Below are positions 30,721-39,524 of a stretch of DNA of 57,964 bases, in pieces. This DNA is from an uncultured Prevotella sp. (lineage in GTDB: Bacteria; Bacteroidota; Bacteroidia; Bacteroidales; Bacteroidaceae). How positions within the stretch are numbered: position 1 is the first letter of the stretch; each line of letters opens with the position of its first letter. Both the position numbers and the translations under genes were made by a program. The notes under the pieces are model-generated. The model searched no databases. It was not told the origin of the DNA and saw only the letters and a program-made list of their open reading frames with translations. The stretch is from the NCBI GenBank assembly GCA_947177775.1, contig CAMWVS010000014.1, positions 1 to 57,964 on the forward strand. Direction: 5' to 3'.

Positions 30721-33639
30721 ATGAGATTAAAATTTATTGCCACTGCCTGCATCGCAGCCGCCATGACAGCATTAGCGTCACATACGGCTCAGGCAAAAGA
30801 GTACAAGTACCGGACCGTCGAGGGCGATCTGACAAACGCCCGTATCTACACGCTGGACAACGGTCTGAAAGTCTACCTATCGGTGAACAAGGATGCCCCA
30901 CGCATACAGACGTATATCGCCGTACGCACCGGAAGCCGCAACGATCCGGCCGAAACAACCGGTCTGGCCCACTATCTGGAGCACCTGATGTTCAAGGGAA
31001 CGAAGAACTTCGGAACCTCCGACTACGCCAAAGAAGCACCGCTGCTTGACTCAATCGAAGCCCGATATGAAGTCTACCGCACACTGAAAGACCCGGAGCA
31101 GCGCCGTCTGGCCTACCGCGGAATTGACAGCCTGTCGCAGGTGGCGGCACAGTATTTCATCCCGAACGAATACGACAAGCTGATGTCGTCCATCGGAGCC
31201 GATGGCACGAACGCCTACACGAGCTACGACGAGACTGTCTACGTAGAGGACATTCCCGCCAACGAGGTCGAAAACTGGCTGCGCGTGGAGAGCGACCGCT
31301 TCCAGAACATGATCATCCGCGGTTTCCACACCGAGCTGGAAGCTGTCTACGAGGAATATAATATCGGTCTCTCACAGGACGGCAACAAGGCTCTTGACGC
31401 TATGACGGCCAAGCTCTTCCCCGGCCATCCCTACGGCACACAGACCACGATAGGCACTCAGGAGCATCTGAAGAACCCGTCTATCACGAACATCAAGAAC
31501 TACTTCAACCGCTACTATGTGCCGAACAACATAGCGGTCTGCATGGCCGGCGACATGGACCCCGACAAGGTCATCACCCTCATAGACAAGTATTTCGGCT
31601 CCTGGAAGCCAAACAGCACGCTGTCGCGGCCGGAATATCCTGCCCTGAAGCCCATAACGTCGTCCTGCGACACCACCGTCGTTGGCCAGGAGGCCGAGAA
31701 CATCATGCTGGCATGGCGCTTCAACGGAGCGTCTGACGCACAATCGGACACTCTTGACGTCATCTCGAAAATGCTGGCCAACGGCAAGGCCGGTCTCTTC
31801 GAACTCAATCTGGAGCAGAAGATGCTGGCTCAGGGCGTGAGTGCATACAACTTCGGACTGACCGACTACTCCTTCCTCTTCATCAACGGCTATCCCAAGG
31901 ACAACCAGACGCTCGAAGAGCTACGCCCGCTCATCCTCGGTGAGTTCGACAAGCTGAAGCGCGGCGAGTTCTCCGACGACCTCCTGCCCTCGGTCGTGAA
32001 CAACATGAAGCTCAACCACTACAAGGGACTCAAGCAGAACGAATATCGTGCCGACCTGTTCGTTGACGCGTTCGTCCATGGAAATGAGTGGGAAGACGAG
32101 GCCCGGAAGTACGACCGCATTGCCGGCATGACCAAGCAACAGATTGTCGACTTCGCCAACCGCCATTTCGGCGACAACTTTGTCTGCGTCTACAAGAAGA
32201 TGGGCAACGACACGACACTGGTGAAAATCGACAAGCCGGAGATTACGCCAATCCCGACAAACCGCGACATGAGCAGCCGTTTCCTCAAGGAAATTGTCGG
32301 AACCGAAACCGAGCCGATACAGCCGCGCTTCCTCGATTTCAAGAAGGACATGACCGTATCGACAGTCAACAAGACGCTGCCGCTCTACTATAAGCACAAC
32401 GATGAGGACGATCTCTTCACACTTGCTTTCTGCTACGACTTCGGAACGGAAGATGTCAAGGGTATAGACCTCGTGCCCGATTACCTTTATTATATAGGAA
32501 CAGACAAGAAAACATCAACCGAGATAAAGGAGGAATTCTACAAGCTGGCCTGCAACTATTCGCTGTCTGTCAGCGACAACACTCTCTGGGTCTACCTCAA
32601 CGGCCTCAACGAGAACATGCCGCAGGCTCTCCGCCTCTTCGAGGACTTCCTGAAAAACGCCAAGGGCGACGCAGAAGCATACGAACAGTATGTCAATCTG
32701 GTCATGAAGGCCCGCGAGGACCACAAGACCAGCCAGCAGTACAACTTCCACGCGCTGCGCCAATACGGCCAGTTCGGAGCATACAACAGCATCCGCAACA
32801 CGCTGAGCGAGAAAGAACTGCGCGACGGCGGCGCCCAGATGCTGCCCGACATGGTGAAGGGTCTCAGTTCGATGGAGCACACCGTGATGTACTACGGTCC
32901 CTATACGGAGAAGCAGCTGAGCGCGCTCCTCGCCAAGGAGCACAAGACTCCGAAGAAGCTCTCGCCCGTGCCCGCCGGCCGCAAATATACCGCCGAGACC
33001 ACTCCGGCCAACGACGTGGTCATCGCTCCGTATGACGCGAAGAACATCTACATGCTCCAGTATCACAACGAGAACCGCACATGGAATCCGGAGGAGGCTC
33101 CCGTCAAAGCTCTCTTCAACGAATATTTCGGCGGAAGCATGAACGGCATCGTCTTCCAGGAGCTGCGCGAGGCCCGCGGACTGGCCTACCACGCCTCGGC
33201 ATATTACAACGAGCCGAGGCTGAAGGGCAAACCCGAGATGTTCCACACCTACATCATCTCCCAGAACGACAAGATGGCCGACTGCATCCGCACGTTCAAC
33301 AGCATCATGGACTCCTTCCCGCAGTCGCAGGGCGCATTCGACATAGCACGCCAAAGCCTGACGAAGAAGCTGCAGAGCCAGCGCACTCTCCGCGAGAACG
33401 TGCTCTTTGCATACCGCAATGCTATCCGCCGCGGCATCGACTACGACATCGACGAGCGCATCTACAACGCCCTGCCGTCGATGACACTCCAAGACATCGT
33501 ACGCTTCGAACAGCAGAACATCGCCAACAAACCGTTCCGCTACATCATTCTCGGCGACGAGAAGGAGCTGGACATGAAGTCGCTGGAAAAGCTCGGACCG
33601 ATCAAGCACCTCACGACGGAGGAGATTTTCGGATATTAA
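30721..33639 (+). CDS. Exported M16-family (insulinase-like) zinc peptidase, two-lobed
   Basis: 972 residues from ATG 30721, chosen because the promoter ends at 30672 and this start gives a signal peptide (ending SHTAQA, about residue 25). The inverted zinc motif HYLEH is at 84-88 (H84, E87, H88), with the distal glutamate in ELEAVYEEYN. The second lobe (about 520-970) lacks a zinc motif and contains the RxxRGLAY-like segment EARGLAYHASAYY. Full-length M16 proteins of this type enclose and degrade peptides, here in the periplasm. The gene stands alone, with its own promoter and terminator. Confidence 0.93.
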   Translation: MRLKFIATACIAAAMTALASHTAQAKEYKYRTVEGDLTNARIYTLDNGLKVYLSVNKDAPRIQTYIAVRTGSRNDPAETTGLAHYLEHLMFKGTKNFGTSDYAKEAPLLDSIEARYEVYRTLKDPEQRRLAYRGIDSLSQVAAQYFIPNEYDKLMSSIGADGTNAYTSYDETVYVEDIPANEVENWLRVESDRFQNMIIRGFHTELEAVYEEYNIGLSQDGNKALDAMTAKLFPGHPYGTQTTIGTQEHLKNPSITNIKNYFNRYYVPNNIAVCMAGDMDPDKVITLIDKYFGSWKPNSTLSRPEYPALKPITSSCDTTVVGQEAENIMLAWRFNGASDAQSDTLDVISKMLANGKAGLFELNLEQKMLAQGVSAYNFGLTDYSFLFINGYPKDNQTLEELRPLILGEFDKLKRGEFSDDLLPSVVNNMKLNHYKGLKQNEYRADLFVDAFVHGNEWEDEARKYDRIAGMTKQQIVDFANRHFGDNFVCVYKKMGNDTTLVKIDKPEITPIPTNRDMSSRFLKEIVGTETEPIQPRFLDFKKDMTVSTVNKTLPLYYKHNDEDDLFTLAFCYDFGTEDVKGIDLVPDYLYYIGTDKKTSTEIKEEFYKLACNYSLSVSDNTLWVYLNGLNENMPQALRLFEDFLKNAKGDAEAYEQYVNLVMKAREDHKTSQQYNFHALRQYGQFGAYNSIRNTLSEKELRDGGAQMLPDMVKGLSSMEHTVMYYGPYTEKQLSALLAKEHKTPKKLSPVPAGRKYTAETTPANDVVIAPYDAKNIYMLQYHNENRTWNPEEAPVKALFNEYFGGSMNGIVFQELREARGLAYHASAYYNEPRLKGKPEMFHTYIISQNDKMADCIRTFNSIMDSFPQSQGAFDIARQSLTKKLQSQRTLRENVLFAYRNAIRRGIDYDIDERIYNALPSMTLQDIVRFEQQNIANKPFRYIILGDEKELDMKSLEKLGPIKHLTTEEIFGY

Positions 33640-33684
33640 ACAATAACGCCGGGAGAGACGCATATCCCGACGTCAGCATCCATC

Positions 33685-33720
33685 AAAAGGCGCAGAGATT
33701 TTCATTCTCTGCGCCTTTAT
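33685..33720 (+). terminator. Intrinsic terminator of the M16 peptidase gene
   Basis: Perfect 13-bp stem (33686-33698 with 33706-33718), 7-nt loop and a short T-rich 3' side, 46 bases after the stop. Confidence 0.8.
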
Positions 33721-33851
33721 TGTTGTTCAACATCACTGGAAGCGGAATATTCATGTTGCAGCTGATCCGCAATCCGCTACAACGTGAAGGTATCATACTT
33801 GTTTACAAAACTACCTCCGCCGAAACTTTCGTTTTTGCGCGTTTCCCAGAC

Positions 33852-34119
33852 CCGGGAGGCCCTTACGGGATTGTCCCGTGACCGTCCGGCGCGCAGAAAC
33901 GGACACGTTTTTGCTCTTTTTTACCCCCGGGAGGGCCTTACGGCTTTTCCAGAACGAAGATTCCCGCGAGTTTTTGCCTGCGTTTTTTGTCCTGAAAAAC
34001 TACCATTTTCTTGCCGTAAGGCCCTCCCGAGGATGCAGCGGGGCCGCTTTCGCATTGCAACGGTAGCCCCGTTGCAATGCCGTAAGGGCCTTACGGCAGA
34101 GCAAGGAGGGCCTTACGGC
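33852..34119. repeat. Second REP-like cluster of the GTAAGGCC family
   Basis: At least five copies or half-copies in both orientations: 33852-33869, 33927-33944, 34013-34030, the 19-base palindrome 34079-34097, and 34104-34119. A second palindrome, GCATTGCAACGG (34052-34063) with its complement (34069-34080), abuts the 19-mer, giving two adjacent hairpins. Modules match 10771-10876. No protein-coding gene is supported here. Confidence 0.78.
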
Positions 34120-34330
34120 AAAATCATCACAGCCAAGCCGGAAGACGGCGGGAACGTGTATGTTTGCAAGTGACTGACAGTAAGCCTGTTAAGAAAATAT
34201 GTAAATATTATTTCTACACGACCCCTAATTTTTGATACGCGCATGGTTGCGATATTTGGAAGCGAGGCGGGAAAAAATTGAAAAGTCCCTGCTCTCGTGG
34301 GCGTAAAAATAGGAAAAAATAGGACGGGAC

Positions 34331-34372
34331 GGCCCCACCCCGGCCCTCCCCAAGGGGAGGGTGCCTACGAGG
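34331..34372 (+). repeat. 42-bp GC-rich repeat, copy 1
   Basis: Contains the palindromic core CCCTCCCCAAGGGGAGGG and ends GCCTACGAGG. Closely related copies are at 34672-34712 (opposite strand) and 44079-44120. Copies 1 and 2 face each other about 300 bases apart and enclose the perfect hairpin at 34528-34598. Confidence 0.75.
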
Positions 34373-34527
34373 CGAAGGGAAAAGGAATGGCCTTCCCTAC
34401 ATCAGATAATTGAAGTTCAGGAAACCGGACGGACAAGATGAAGGGAAAAGGAATGAACCTCCTGGCATCAGCAAAAGAAAAAGAGTTGTGATTGATGGAG
34501 AGTCTATACAGACGAACCTAAAAACAC

Positions 34528-34598
34528 GCCGCAGGTCTCAACCAATTTGTAGGGACAAAACAAGAATATGTCCCTACAAATTGGTTGAGACCTGCGGC
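34528..34598. repeat. Perfect 30-bp inverted repeat, 11-nt loop
   Basis: Arms 34528-34557 and 34569-34598 are exactly complementary. The inner end of the stem is GTAGGGACA/TGTCCCTAC. It lies 92 bases downstream of the GH28 stop (34690, minus strand), between two facing 42-bp repeats. It shares a 20-base segment with 4638-4657. No T tract is present. Confidence 0.8.
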
Positions 34599-34671
34599 AT
34601 GAGAATGGGCGTAAATGCTATTTGTGGAACCAATACGTCATACGTAGGCGTTCATAGCCCCCTCGGTCCCA

Positions 34672-34712
34672 CCTCGCAGGCATCATCCCCTAAGGGAGGG
34701 CCGGGGCGGGGC
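34672..34712 (-). repeat. 42-bp GC-rich repeat, copy 2, overlapping the end of the GH28 gene
   Basis: On the minus strand this matches copy 1 over most positions. The GH28 stop codon (TAG at 34692-34690) and its last codons (SPAPALP) lie inside it, so the present C terminus is supplied by the repeat. Confidence 0.75.
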
Positions 34713-36051
34713 TTTCCCCATTAATCTTCACGTTCTTCACCGTGCAGTTCTCGATGAGTTCCGGATTGAACGCTTTCTTCTCGTCCTTGACGTCGCAGTT
34801 CTCGAACGTGAAGTCCGTCAGACGATACTTGTCCGACTTGCCGACGTCGAAGAAGTTCTTGCTCTCCACCTTGATGTTGCGCAGAGTGATGTTGTTGCAC
34901 GTAGACAGCGGCATGTCGTCACGCTGTTCGGGCTTGAAGAACTGTGTCCACGGGCGTACGACGAGGAAACTGTTGCAGTCGCCGGTGATGTCCTCAACCG
35001 TCACATACTCATAGTGTTGGGGCGTGTCGGGACGCATCTTGAGCCACAGAACGCGGTTGGCATCCGTCACGGTGCAGCGGCGCAGAATCACGTTGCGGTC
35101 GTGGAGGCTCTCGCTGCCCAGTGTCAGACAGCCATGGACGCGGCCGTAGGTACAGTCCTCGATGATGATATTTGAGCAGGGACCGTTGGTCGTGTCCTTG
35201 TCAGCCCACGTTCCCTTGCCGCCTTTGAGCACGACGGCATCGTCACAGACGCTCATGTAGCATCCGTGGATGAGCACGTTCTTGCAGACATCGAGGTCGA
35301 TGGCGTCGCTGCTGGGCGCACCGCGCTTCGGATCGACGGGCGTCACGCCACGTGTCGGAGCATAGATATAGCATCCGAGATAGCGGAGGTTTTCGGTCTT
35401 ATAGATGTGGTTTGTCCAGAAAGGACTGTTGATCAGACGCACGTCCTGAACAGTGACGTTCTTGCAGTTTGATATATATACCAGACGGGGGCGCATTGCC
35501 TCAAGGTTTGTGCACTGACGGTTGTACTGGCGGCGGATCCAGAACTCCTCCCAGTAGTTCCATCCGTTGCCGTCGATGGTTCCGCGGCCGGCGATGGTGA
35601 AGCCGTCAAGGCCGTCGGCATTTACGAGAGCGGAGAAATATTTGAGCGTCTGACCCTCCATGCGGGTGGTCTGAAGTTTGAAATTGCGTATGCGGTCACT
35701 GCCCTTGAGGCGCGCGCCGTCCTCCAGATAGAGGTGTGTGCCCTGACGGAAGAAGATGCTTCCGCTGAGGAACGTACCTTCCGGAATGACAATGACACCG
35801 CCTCCGGCCGCTGCGGCCTTGTCGATGACAGCTTGAATCTGCTCCGTCTGAAGAACCGTGGAGTCGTTACGAACACCATGTTCTGTGATGACATACTTCT
35901 GACCGAGTTGGTCTACATTCACTTTGGTGGTGTCACTGAACCACGCGGGAATTGGTGTTCCATCCGGAAACAACTCTACTTTTTTCTTCTTTGCAAACGA
36001 TGCCGTGCACACCAATGCAAGCGACAACGTGATTAAAACTCTGAAATTCAT
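34690..36051 (-). CDS. Glycoside hydrolase family 28 (polygalacturonase-like), exported
   Basis: 453 residues from ATG 36051. A TTG two codons upstream also keeps the frame but is less likely. Signal peptide MNFRVLITLSLALVCTASFA. It has a parallel beta-helix with GH28 landmarks: SSDAID (247-252, D249), the aspartate pair CDD (D270, D271), RVHG with H306, and LWLKMRP with K338. The usual NTD, GHG and RIK motifs are changed to SSD, VHG and WLK, so it may act on a pectin side structure and not on plain polygalacturonate. The last residues come from an inserted repeat. The promoter is at 36090-36120; no pectin genes are adjacent. Confidence 0.88.
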   Translation of the reverse strand: MNFRVLITLSLALVCTASFAKKKKVELFPDGTPIPAWFSDTTKVNVDQLGQKYVITEHGVRNDSTVLQTEQIQAVIDKAAAAGGGVIVIPEGTFLSGSIFFRQGTHLYLEDGARLKGSDRIRNFKLQTTRMEGQTLKYFSALVNADGLDGFTIAGRGTIDGNGWNYWEEFWIRRQYNRQCTNLEAMRPRLVYISNCKNVTVQDVRLINSPFWTNHIYKTENLRYLGCYIYAPTRGVTPVDPKRGAPSSDAIDLDVCKNVLIHGCYMSVCDDAVVLKGGKGTWADKDTTNGPCSNIIIEDCTYGRVHGCLTLGSESLHDRNVILRRCTVTDANRVLWLKMRPDTPQHYEYVTVEDITGDCNSFLVVRPWTQFFKPEQRDDMPLSTCNNITLRNIKVESKNFFDVGKSDKYRLTDFTFENCDVKDEKKAFNPELIENCTVKNVKINGESPAPALP

Positions 36052-36089
36052 AGCCAATTAATTTGCTTTTTTTGATTAGTTACTGCCCA

Positions 36090-36120
36090 CAAAATTAGCA
36101 ATTTATCGCGATATGAGCAA
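36090..36120 (-). promoter_or_regulatory. Promoter of the GH28 gene
   Basis: On the minus strand TTG (36120-36118), 20 nt, TAATTTTG (36097-36090); leader about 40 nt. Confidence 0.6.
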
Positions 36121-36192
36121 GAAAAGCCATCTATTAAGCTGATATTCAGCAACCTTTTTCATGGTTTGGATGCTTTATATAAATAAAAATGC

Positions 36193-36414
36193 CTATCTTT
36201 GCAGAAAATAGGCTGCTCTCGGCAATCCGTGAACAAGTTCACATTGCACTCGCTTGCACTATCTTTGCAGAAAATAGGCTGCTCTCGGCAATCTGTGAAC
36301 AAGTTCACATTGCACTCGCTTGCACTATCTTTGCAGAAAATAGGCTGCTCTCGGCAATCCGTGAACAAGTTCACATTGCACTCGCTTGCACTATTTTTGC
36401 AGAAAATAGGCTGC
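36193..36414 (+). repeat. 66-bp tandem array (three full copies plus a partial) carrying promoter boxes, upstream of sppA
   Basis: Units begin at 36193, 36259 and 36325, with a partial unit at 36391, at an exact 66-bp period and nearly identical sequence. Each starts with a TAnnTTTG box (TATCTTTG at 36194, 36260 and 36326; TATTTTTG at 36392). Each full unit holds the palindrome GTGAAC AA GTTCAC (36229, 36295, 36361). The flanking GCACTCGCTTGCAC lies just upstream of each next box. The 66-bp length is a multiple of 3, so frames stay open through it, but I do not regard these as genes. The array fills the 36052-36501 gap between divergent GH28 and sppA. Confidence 0.88.
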
Positions 36415-36501
36415 ATTTGACCATGTAGAAACTTTTCCATCGGAATTTGTCAATACCGTTGAAGCAGAATATAACCAAGGACATAAACAATCATCATAGT
36501 T

Positions 36502-38271
36502 ATGAAAGATTTTCTGAAATACACACTTGCCACCATCACCGGCATCATTGCAACATCGGTGATAATGGGCATCGTCGGCATCATCATGCTGGCCGGAATG
36601 GCCGCCGCAGGACAGGCTCCGGTGGAGGTAAAGGACAACACTGTCTTTGTTCTCAAGCTCTCCGGCGTGCTGGAGGAACGGGCCAAGACCGACTTCATGG
36701 GACAGCTGACGGGACAGGTGAGCAAAAATCTCGGTCTCGACGACATCCTCAGTTCTATTGACAAGGCTAAGAAGAACGACAAGATAAAAGGTATATACAT
36801 CAAGGCGGAGATGTTCGCAAGCGACTCTCCGGCATCATCGAAAGCCATCAGACGCAAGCTGGAGGAATTCAAGAAGAGCGGAAAGTGGATTGTGGCATAC
36901 GCAGACGACTACACTCAGACGACATATTATATATGCTCGGTGGCCGACCAGGTGATCATCAATCCGCAGGGCACACTCGACTGGCACGGTATGGCCGCCC
37001 AGCCGATGTTCTATAAGGACCTGCTGGCGAAGTTCGGAGTGAAATTCCAGCTGGCAAAAGTAGGAAAATACAAGAGCATGCCGGAAACTATGACGGCCGA
37101 GGGCATGAGCGAACCCAACCGCGAACAGGTGACGGTATATATCAACGGTATATGGAACGACATGCTCGACGACGTTGCACGCAGCCGCAAGCTGAGCCGT
37201 CAGACGCTCAACGACTATGCGGACAGTTTCACGGCGTTCACCGACCAGAATCAGTATGTCAGCATGAAGCTCGTTGACAAGCTGCTGTATGCCGATGAGG
37301 TGAAGGACGAACTGAAGAAAAAGCTGAAGGCGGATAAGGACGACAAGCTCAATCAGGTGTCGCTCGCAGACATGATAAACCTTCCTGTGAAAGACAGCAA
37401 GGGCGACGAGATTGCCGTCTACTATGCCTACGGTGACATCGTGAGCACCAATACGGGCGGCATCACGGGCTCGGCCTGCATCGCTTCCGACGATGTCTGC
37501 CGCGATCTGAACAAGCTGGCCGAGGACGACGACGTCAAGGCTGTCGTGCTCAGAGTCAACTCCGGCGGCGGAAGCGCATACGCCTCGGAACAGATCTGGC
37601 ACTCGATGATGAAGCTGAAGGAGAAGAAGCCCGTCGTTGTCTCCATGGGTGGCATGGCTGCTTCTGGCGGCTATTACATCAGCTGCCCGGCAAACTACAT
37701 CTACGCTGAGCCGACCACACTGACCGGAAGCATCGGTATCTTCGGCATGTTCCCCGACCTCAGCGGACTGCTGACGGACAAGCTGGGCATCAGGTTCGAC
37801 GAGGTGAAGACCAACCGCAACAGCGGTTTCGGAACAGTGGCGCGCCCGTTCAACGAAGAGGAAATGGCCATGCTGGAGAACTACATCGGCCGCGGATATG
37901 AACTGTTCCGCAAGCGTGTTGCCGACGGACGCAAGATGAAGGTCGACAACGTTGAGGAGCTGGCCCAGGGACGCGTATGGCTCGGTCAGGACGCGCTGAA
38001 GAACAAGCTGGTGGACGCACTGGGAGGTCTCGACATGGCCGTGGCAAAGGCCGCCGAGCTGGCTAAACTGAAAGAATATCACAGCGAAAGCTATCCCGCA
38101 CAGCCAGACTGGCTGGAGCAGCTGCTGAACAATATGTCGACGGACAACTATATCGACGAGAAAATGAAGGCGGCGCTGGGCGAATATTATACGCCGTTCA
38201 TGACAATAAAGAACATCAACCGGCAGGAGGCCATACAGGCACGACTGCCATACCACCTCATAATAAAATAA
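36502..38271 (+). CDS. sppA: Signal peptide peptidase SppA, 67 kDa type
   Basis: 589 residues, the long two-domain form. An N-terminal membrane anchor (about 5-35) is followed by tandem S49 domains. The catalytic pair is visible: K191 in VGKYKSMPE in the first domain and S388 in GGMAASGGYY in the second. It degrades cleaved signal peptides in the inner membrane. It is first in a run with lpxK, PNP and thiL (spacings 80, overlap, 14). The nearest promoter boxes are in the 66-bp array upstream; the last box (36392) would give a leader of about 100 nt. Confidence 0.96.
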   Translation: MKDFLKYTLATITGIIATSVIMGIVGIIMLAGMAAAGQAPVEVKDNTVFVLKLSGVLEERAKTDFMGQLTGQVSKNLGLDDILSSIDKAKKNDKIKGIYIKAEMFASDSPASSKAIRRKLEEFKKSGKWIVAYADDYTQTTYYICSVADQVIINPQGTLDWHGMAAQPMFYKDLLAKFGVKFQLAKVGKYKSMPETMTAEGMSEPNREQVTVYINGIWNDMLDDVARSRKLSRQTLNDYADSFTAFTDQNQYVSMKLVDKLLYADEVKDELKKKLKADKDDKLNQVSLADMINLPVKDSKGDEIAVYYAYGDIVSTNTGGITGSACIASDDVCRDLNKLAEDDDVKAVVLRVNSGGGSAYASEQIWHSMMKLKEKKPVVVSMGGMAASGGYYISCPANYIYAEPTTLTGSIGIFGMFPDLSGLLTDKLGIRFDEVKTNRNSGFGTVARPFNEEEMAMLENYIGRGYELFRKRVADGRKMKVDNVEELAQGRVWLGQDALKNKLVDALGGLDMAVAKAAELAKLKEYHSESYPAQPDWLEQLLNNMSTDNYIDEKMKAALGEYYTPFMTIKNINRQEAIQARLPYHLIIK

Positions 38272-38351
38272 TTAAAAAGACATCGGCACCACTCTCCTAC
38301 CCTCCGACTATGGAACCGTAACGACAAGGAGATTGTGCCGGCAGACAAGAA

Positions 38352-39524
38352 ATGGAAGGAGACTTCATCAAGATAAACAACTGGCTGCTGCCGCTGAGCT
38401 GGATATACGGCTTCTTCGTGAGGCTGCGCAACACTCTGTTCGATGTTGGCGCACTGAAGAGCCGCAGTTTCACCGTACCCACCATTGCGGTAGGCAATAT
38501 CACTGTTGGCGGCACGGGAAAAACCCCTCACGTGGAATATCTCATACGGCTGCTGCAAGACAAATTCCGCGTGGCTGTGCTCAGTCGCGGATACAAGCGT
38601 AAAAGCAGCGGCTTCATTTTGGCCGACGACACATCAACGGTGGCATCAATCGGCGATGAGCCGTATCAGATGAAACAGAAATACCCGGCTGTGACCGTGG
38701 CCGTTGACAAAAACAGATGTCACGGCATTGAACGGTTGACAGACAACAGCATCGTGAAAGACATTGACGTAGTGCTTCTGGATGATGCTTTTCAACACCG
38801 GTATATCAAGCCTGGCATAAACATCCTGCTGGTGGACTACCACCGGCTGGTAATATACGACAAACTGCTACCGGCCGGAAGACTTCGCGAACCGCCATCA
38901 GGCAAAAACCGGGCGGACATCGTCATCGTCACCAAATGCCCGAAAGACCTCAAGCCGATGGAGTTCCGGGTCATCACAAAAGCCATGAACCTATATCCGT
39001 ATCAGCGGCTTTTCTTCACGCGGCTTGACTACGACACGCTGAAACCCATATATTGCGGAAACGACCGCAAACTGACATCGCTCAGAAAGAACGAACACAT
39101 TCTGCTGCTCACGGGCATCGCTTCGCCAAAGCAGATGATGATTGATCTGCAGCCGTACACCGACCACATCCATCCGCTGACTTTCGGTGACCACCACGCG
39201 TTCACTTCTGCCGACGTAGAGAAAATCAACAGCACCTTCGCCAGTCTCCCGGCGCCGAAGATAATCATCACGACGGAAAAGGACGCGACGCGTATCGTCG
39301 GGCTCAACGGACTGAGTGAAGAGGTTCGACACAGCATTTTCGCACTGCCGGTGAAAATCCGGTTCATGCTTGAACAAGAAGAAACGTTTAACGAAAATAT
39401 AATAGGCTATGTACACAAAAATTCAAGAAACAGCATCCTGGTTAAAGCAAAGGATGACCACAAGTCCAAAGACAGCCATCATTCTGGGAACAGGCCTCGG
39501 ACAATTAGCTTCAGAAATAACTGA
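38352..39524 (+). CDS. lpxK: Tetraacyldisaccharide 4'-kinase LpxK
   Basis: 390 residues. An N-terminal membrane-associated helix precedes the P-loop-like GNITVGGTGKTPHVEYL (48-64). Also present are SRGYKRKSSGF, the DEP segment (GDEPYQMKQK) and DDAFQHRYI. It phosphorylates the lipid A disaccharide at the inner membrane. The last 38 codons (39409-39524) overlap the start of the purine nucleoside phosphorylase gene in another frame. The family core ends near FNENIIGYVHKN, so the tail is family-dispensable but reads through without a stop. Confidence 0.95.
   Translation: MEGDFIKINNWLLPLSWIYGFFVRLRNTLFDVGALKSRSFTVPTIAVGNITVGGTGKTPHVEYLIRLLQDKFRVAVLSRGYKRKSSGFILADDTSTVASIGDEPYQMKQKYPAVTVAVDKNRCHGIERLTDNSIVKDIDVVLLDDAFQHRYIKPGINILLVDYHRLVIYDKLLPAGRLREPPSGKNRADIVIVTKCPKDLKPMEFRVITKAMNLYPYQRLFFTRLDYDTLKPIYCGNDRKLTSLRKNEHILLLTGIASPKQMMIDLQPYTDHIHPLTFGDHHAFTSADVEKINSTFASLPAPKIIITTEKDATRIVGLNGLSEEVRHSIFALPVKIRFMLEQEETFNENIIGYVHKNSRNSILVKAKDDHKSKDSHHSGNRPRTISFRNN

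Noticed and set aside
33640..34689. Remnant of an insertion sequence or prophage
   Set aside because: Repeats are present, but no transposase, integrase or fragments of them could be read in any frame.
34410..34724. 104-codon ORF in the repeat-rich region
   Set aside because: It crosses the 30-bp hairpin and a GC-rich repeat, and overlaps the GH28 end on the other strand.
36193..36414. Possible CRISPR array
   Set aside because: The whole 66-bp unit is repeated with no variable spacers, and there are no cas genes.
36159..36440. Open frames through the 66-bp array on both strands (up to 93 codons)
   Set aside because: They arise because the repeat length is a multiple of three; the repeated peptide has no other support and the units carry promoter boxes.
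36835..38256. 473-codon frame antisense to sppA
   Set aside because: The forward frame has both SppA catalytic motifs; the reverse frame has no recognisable features.
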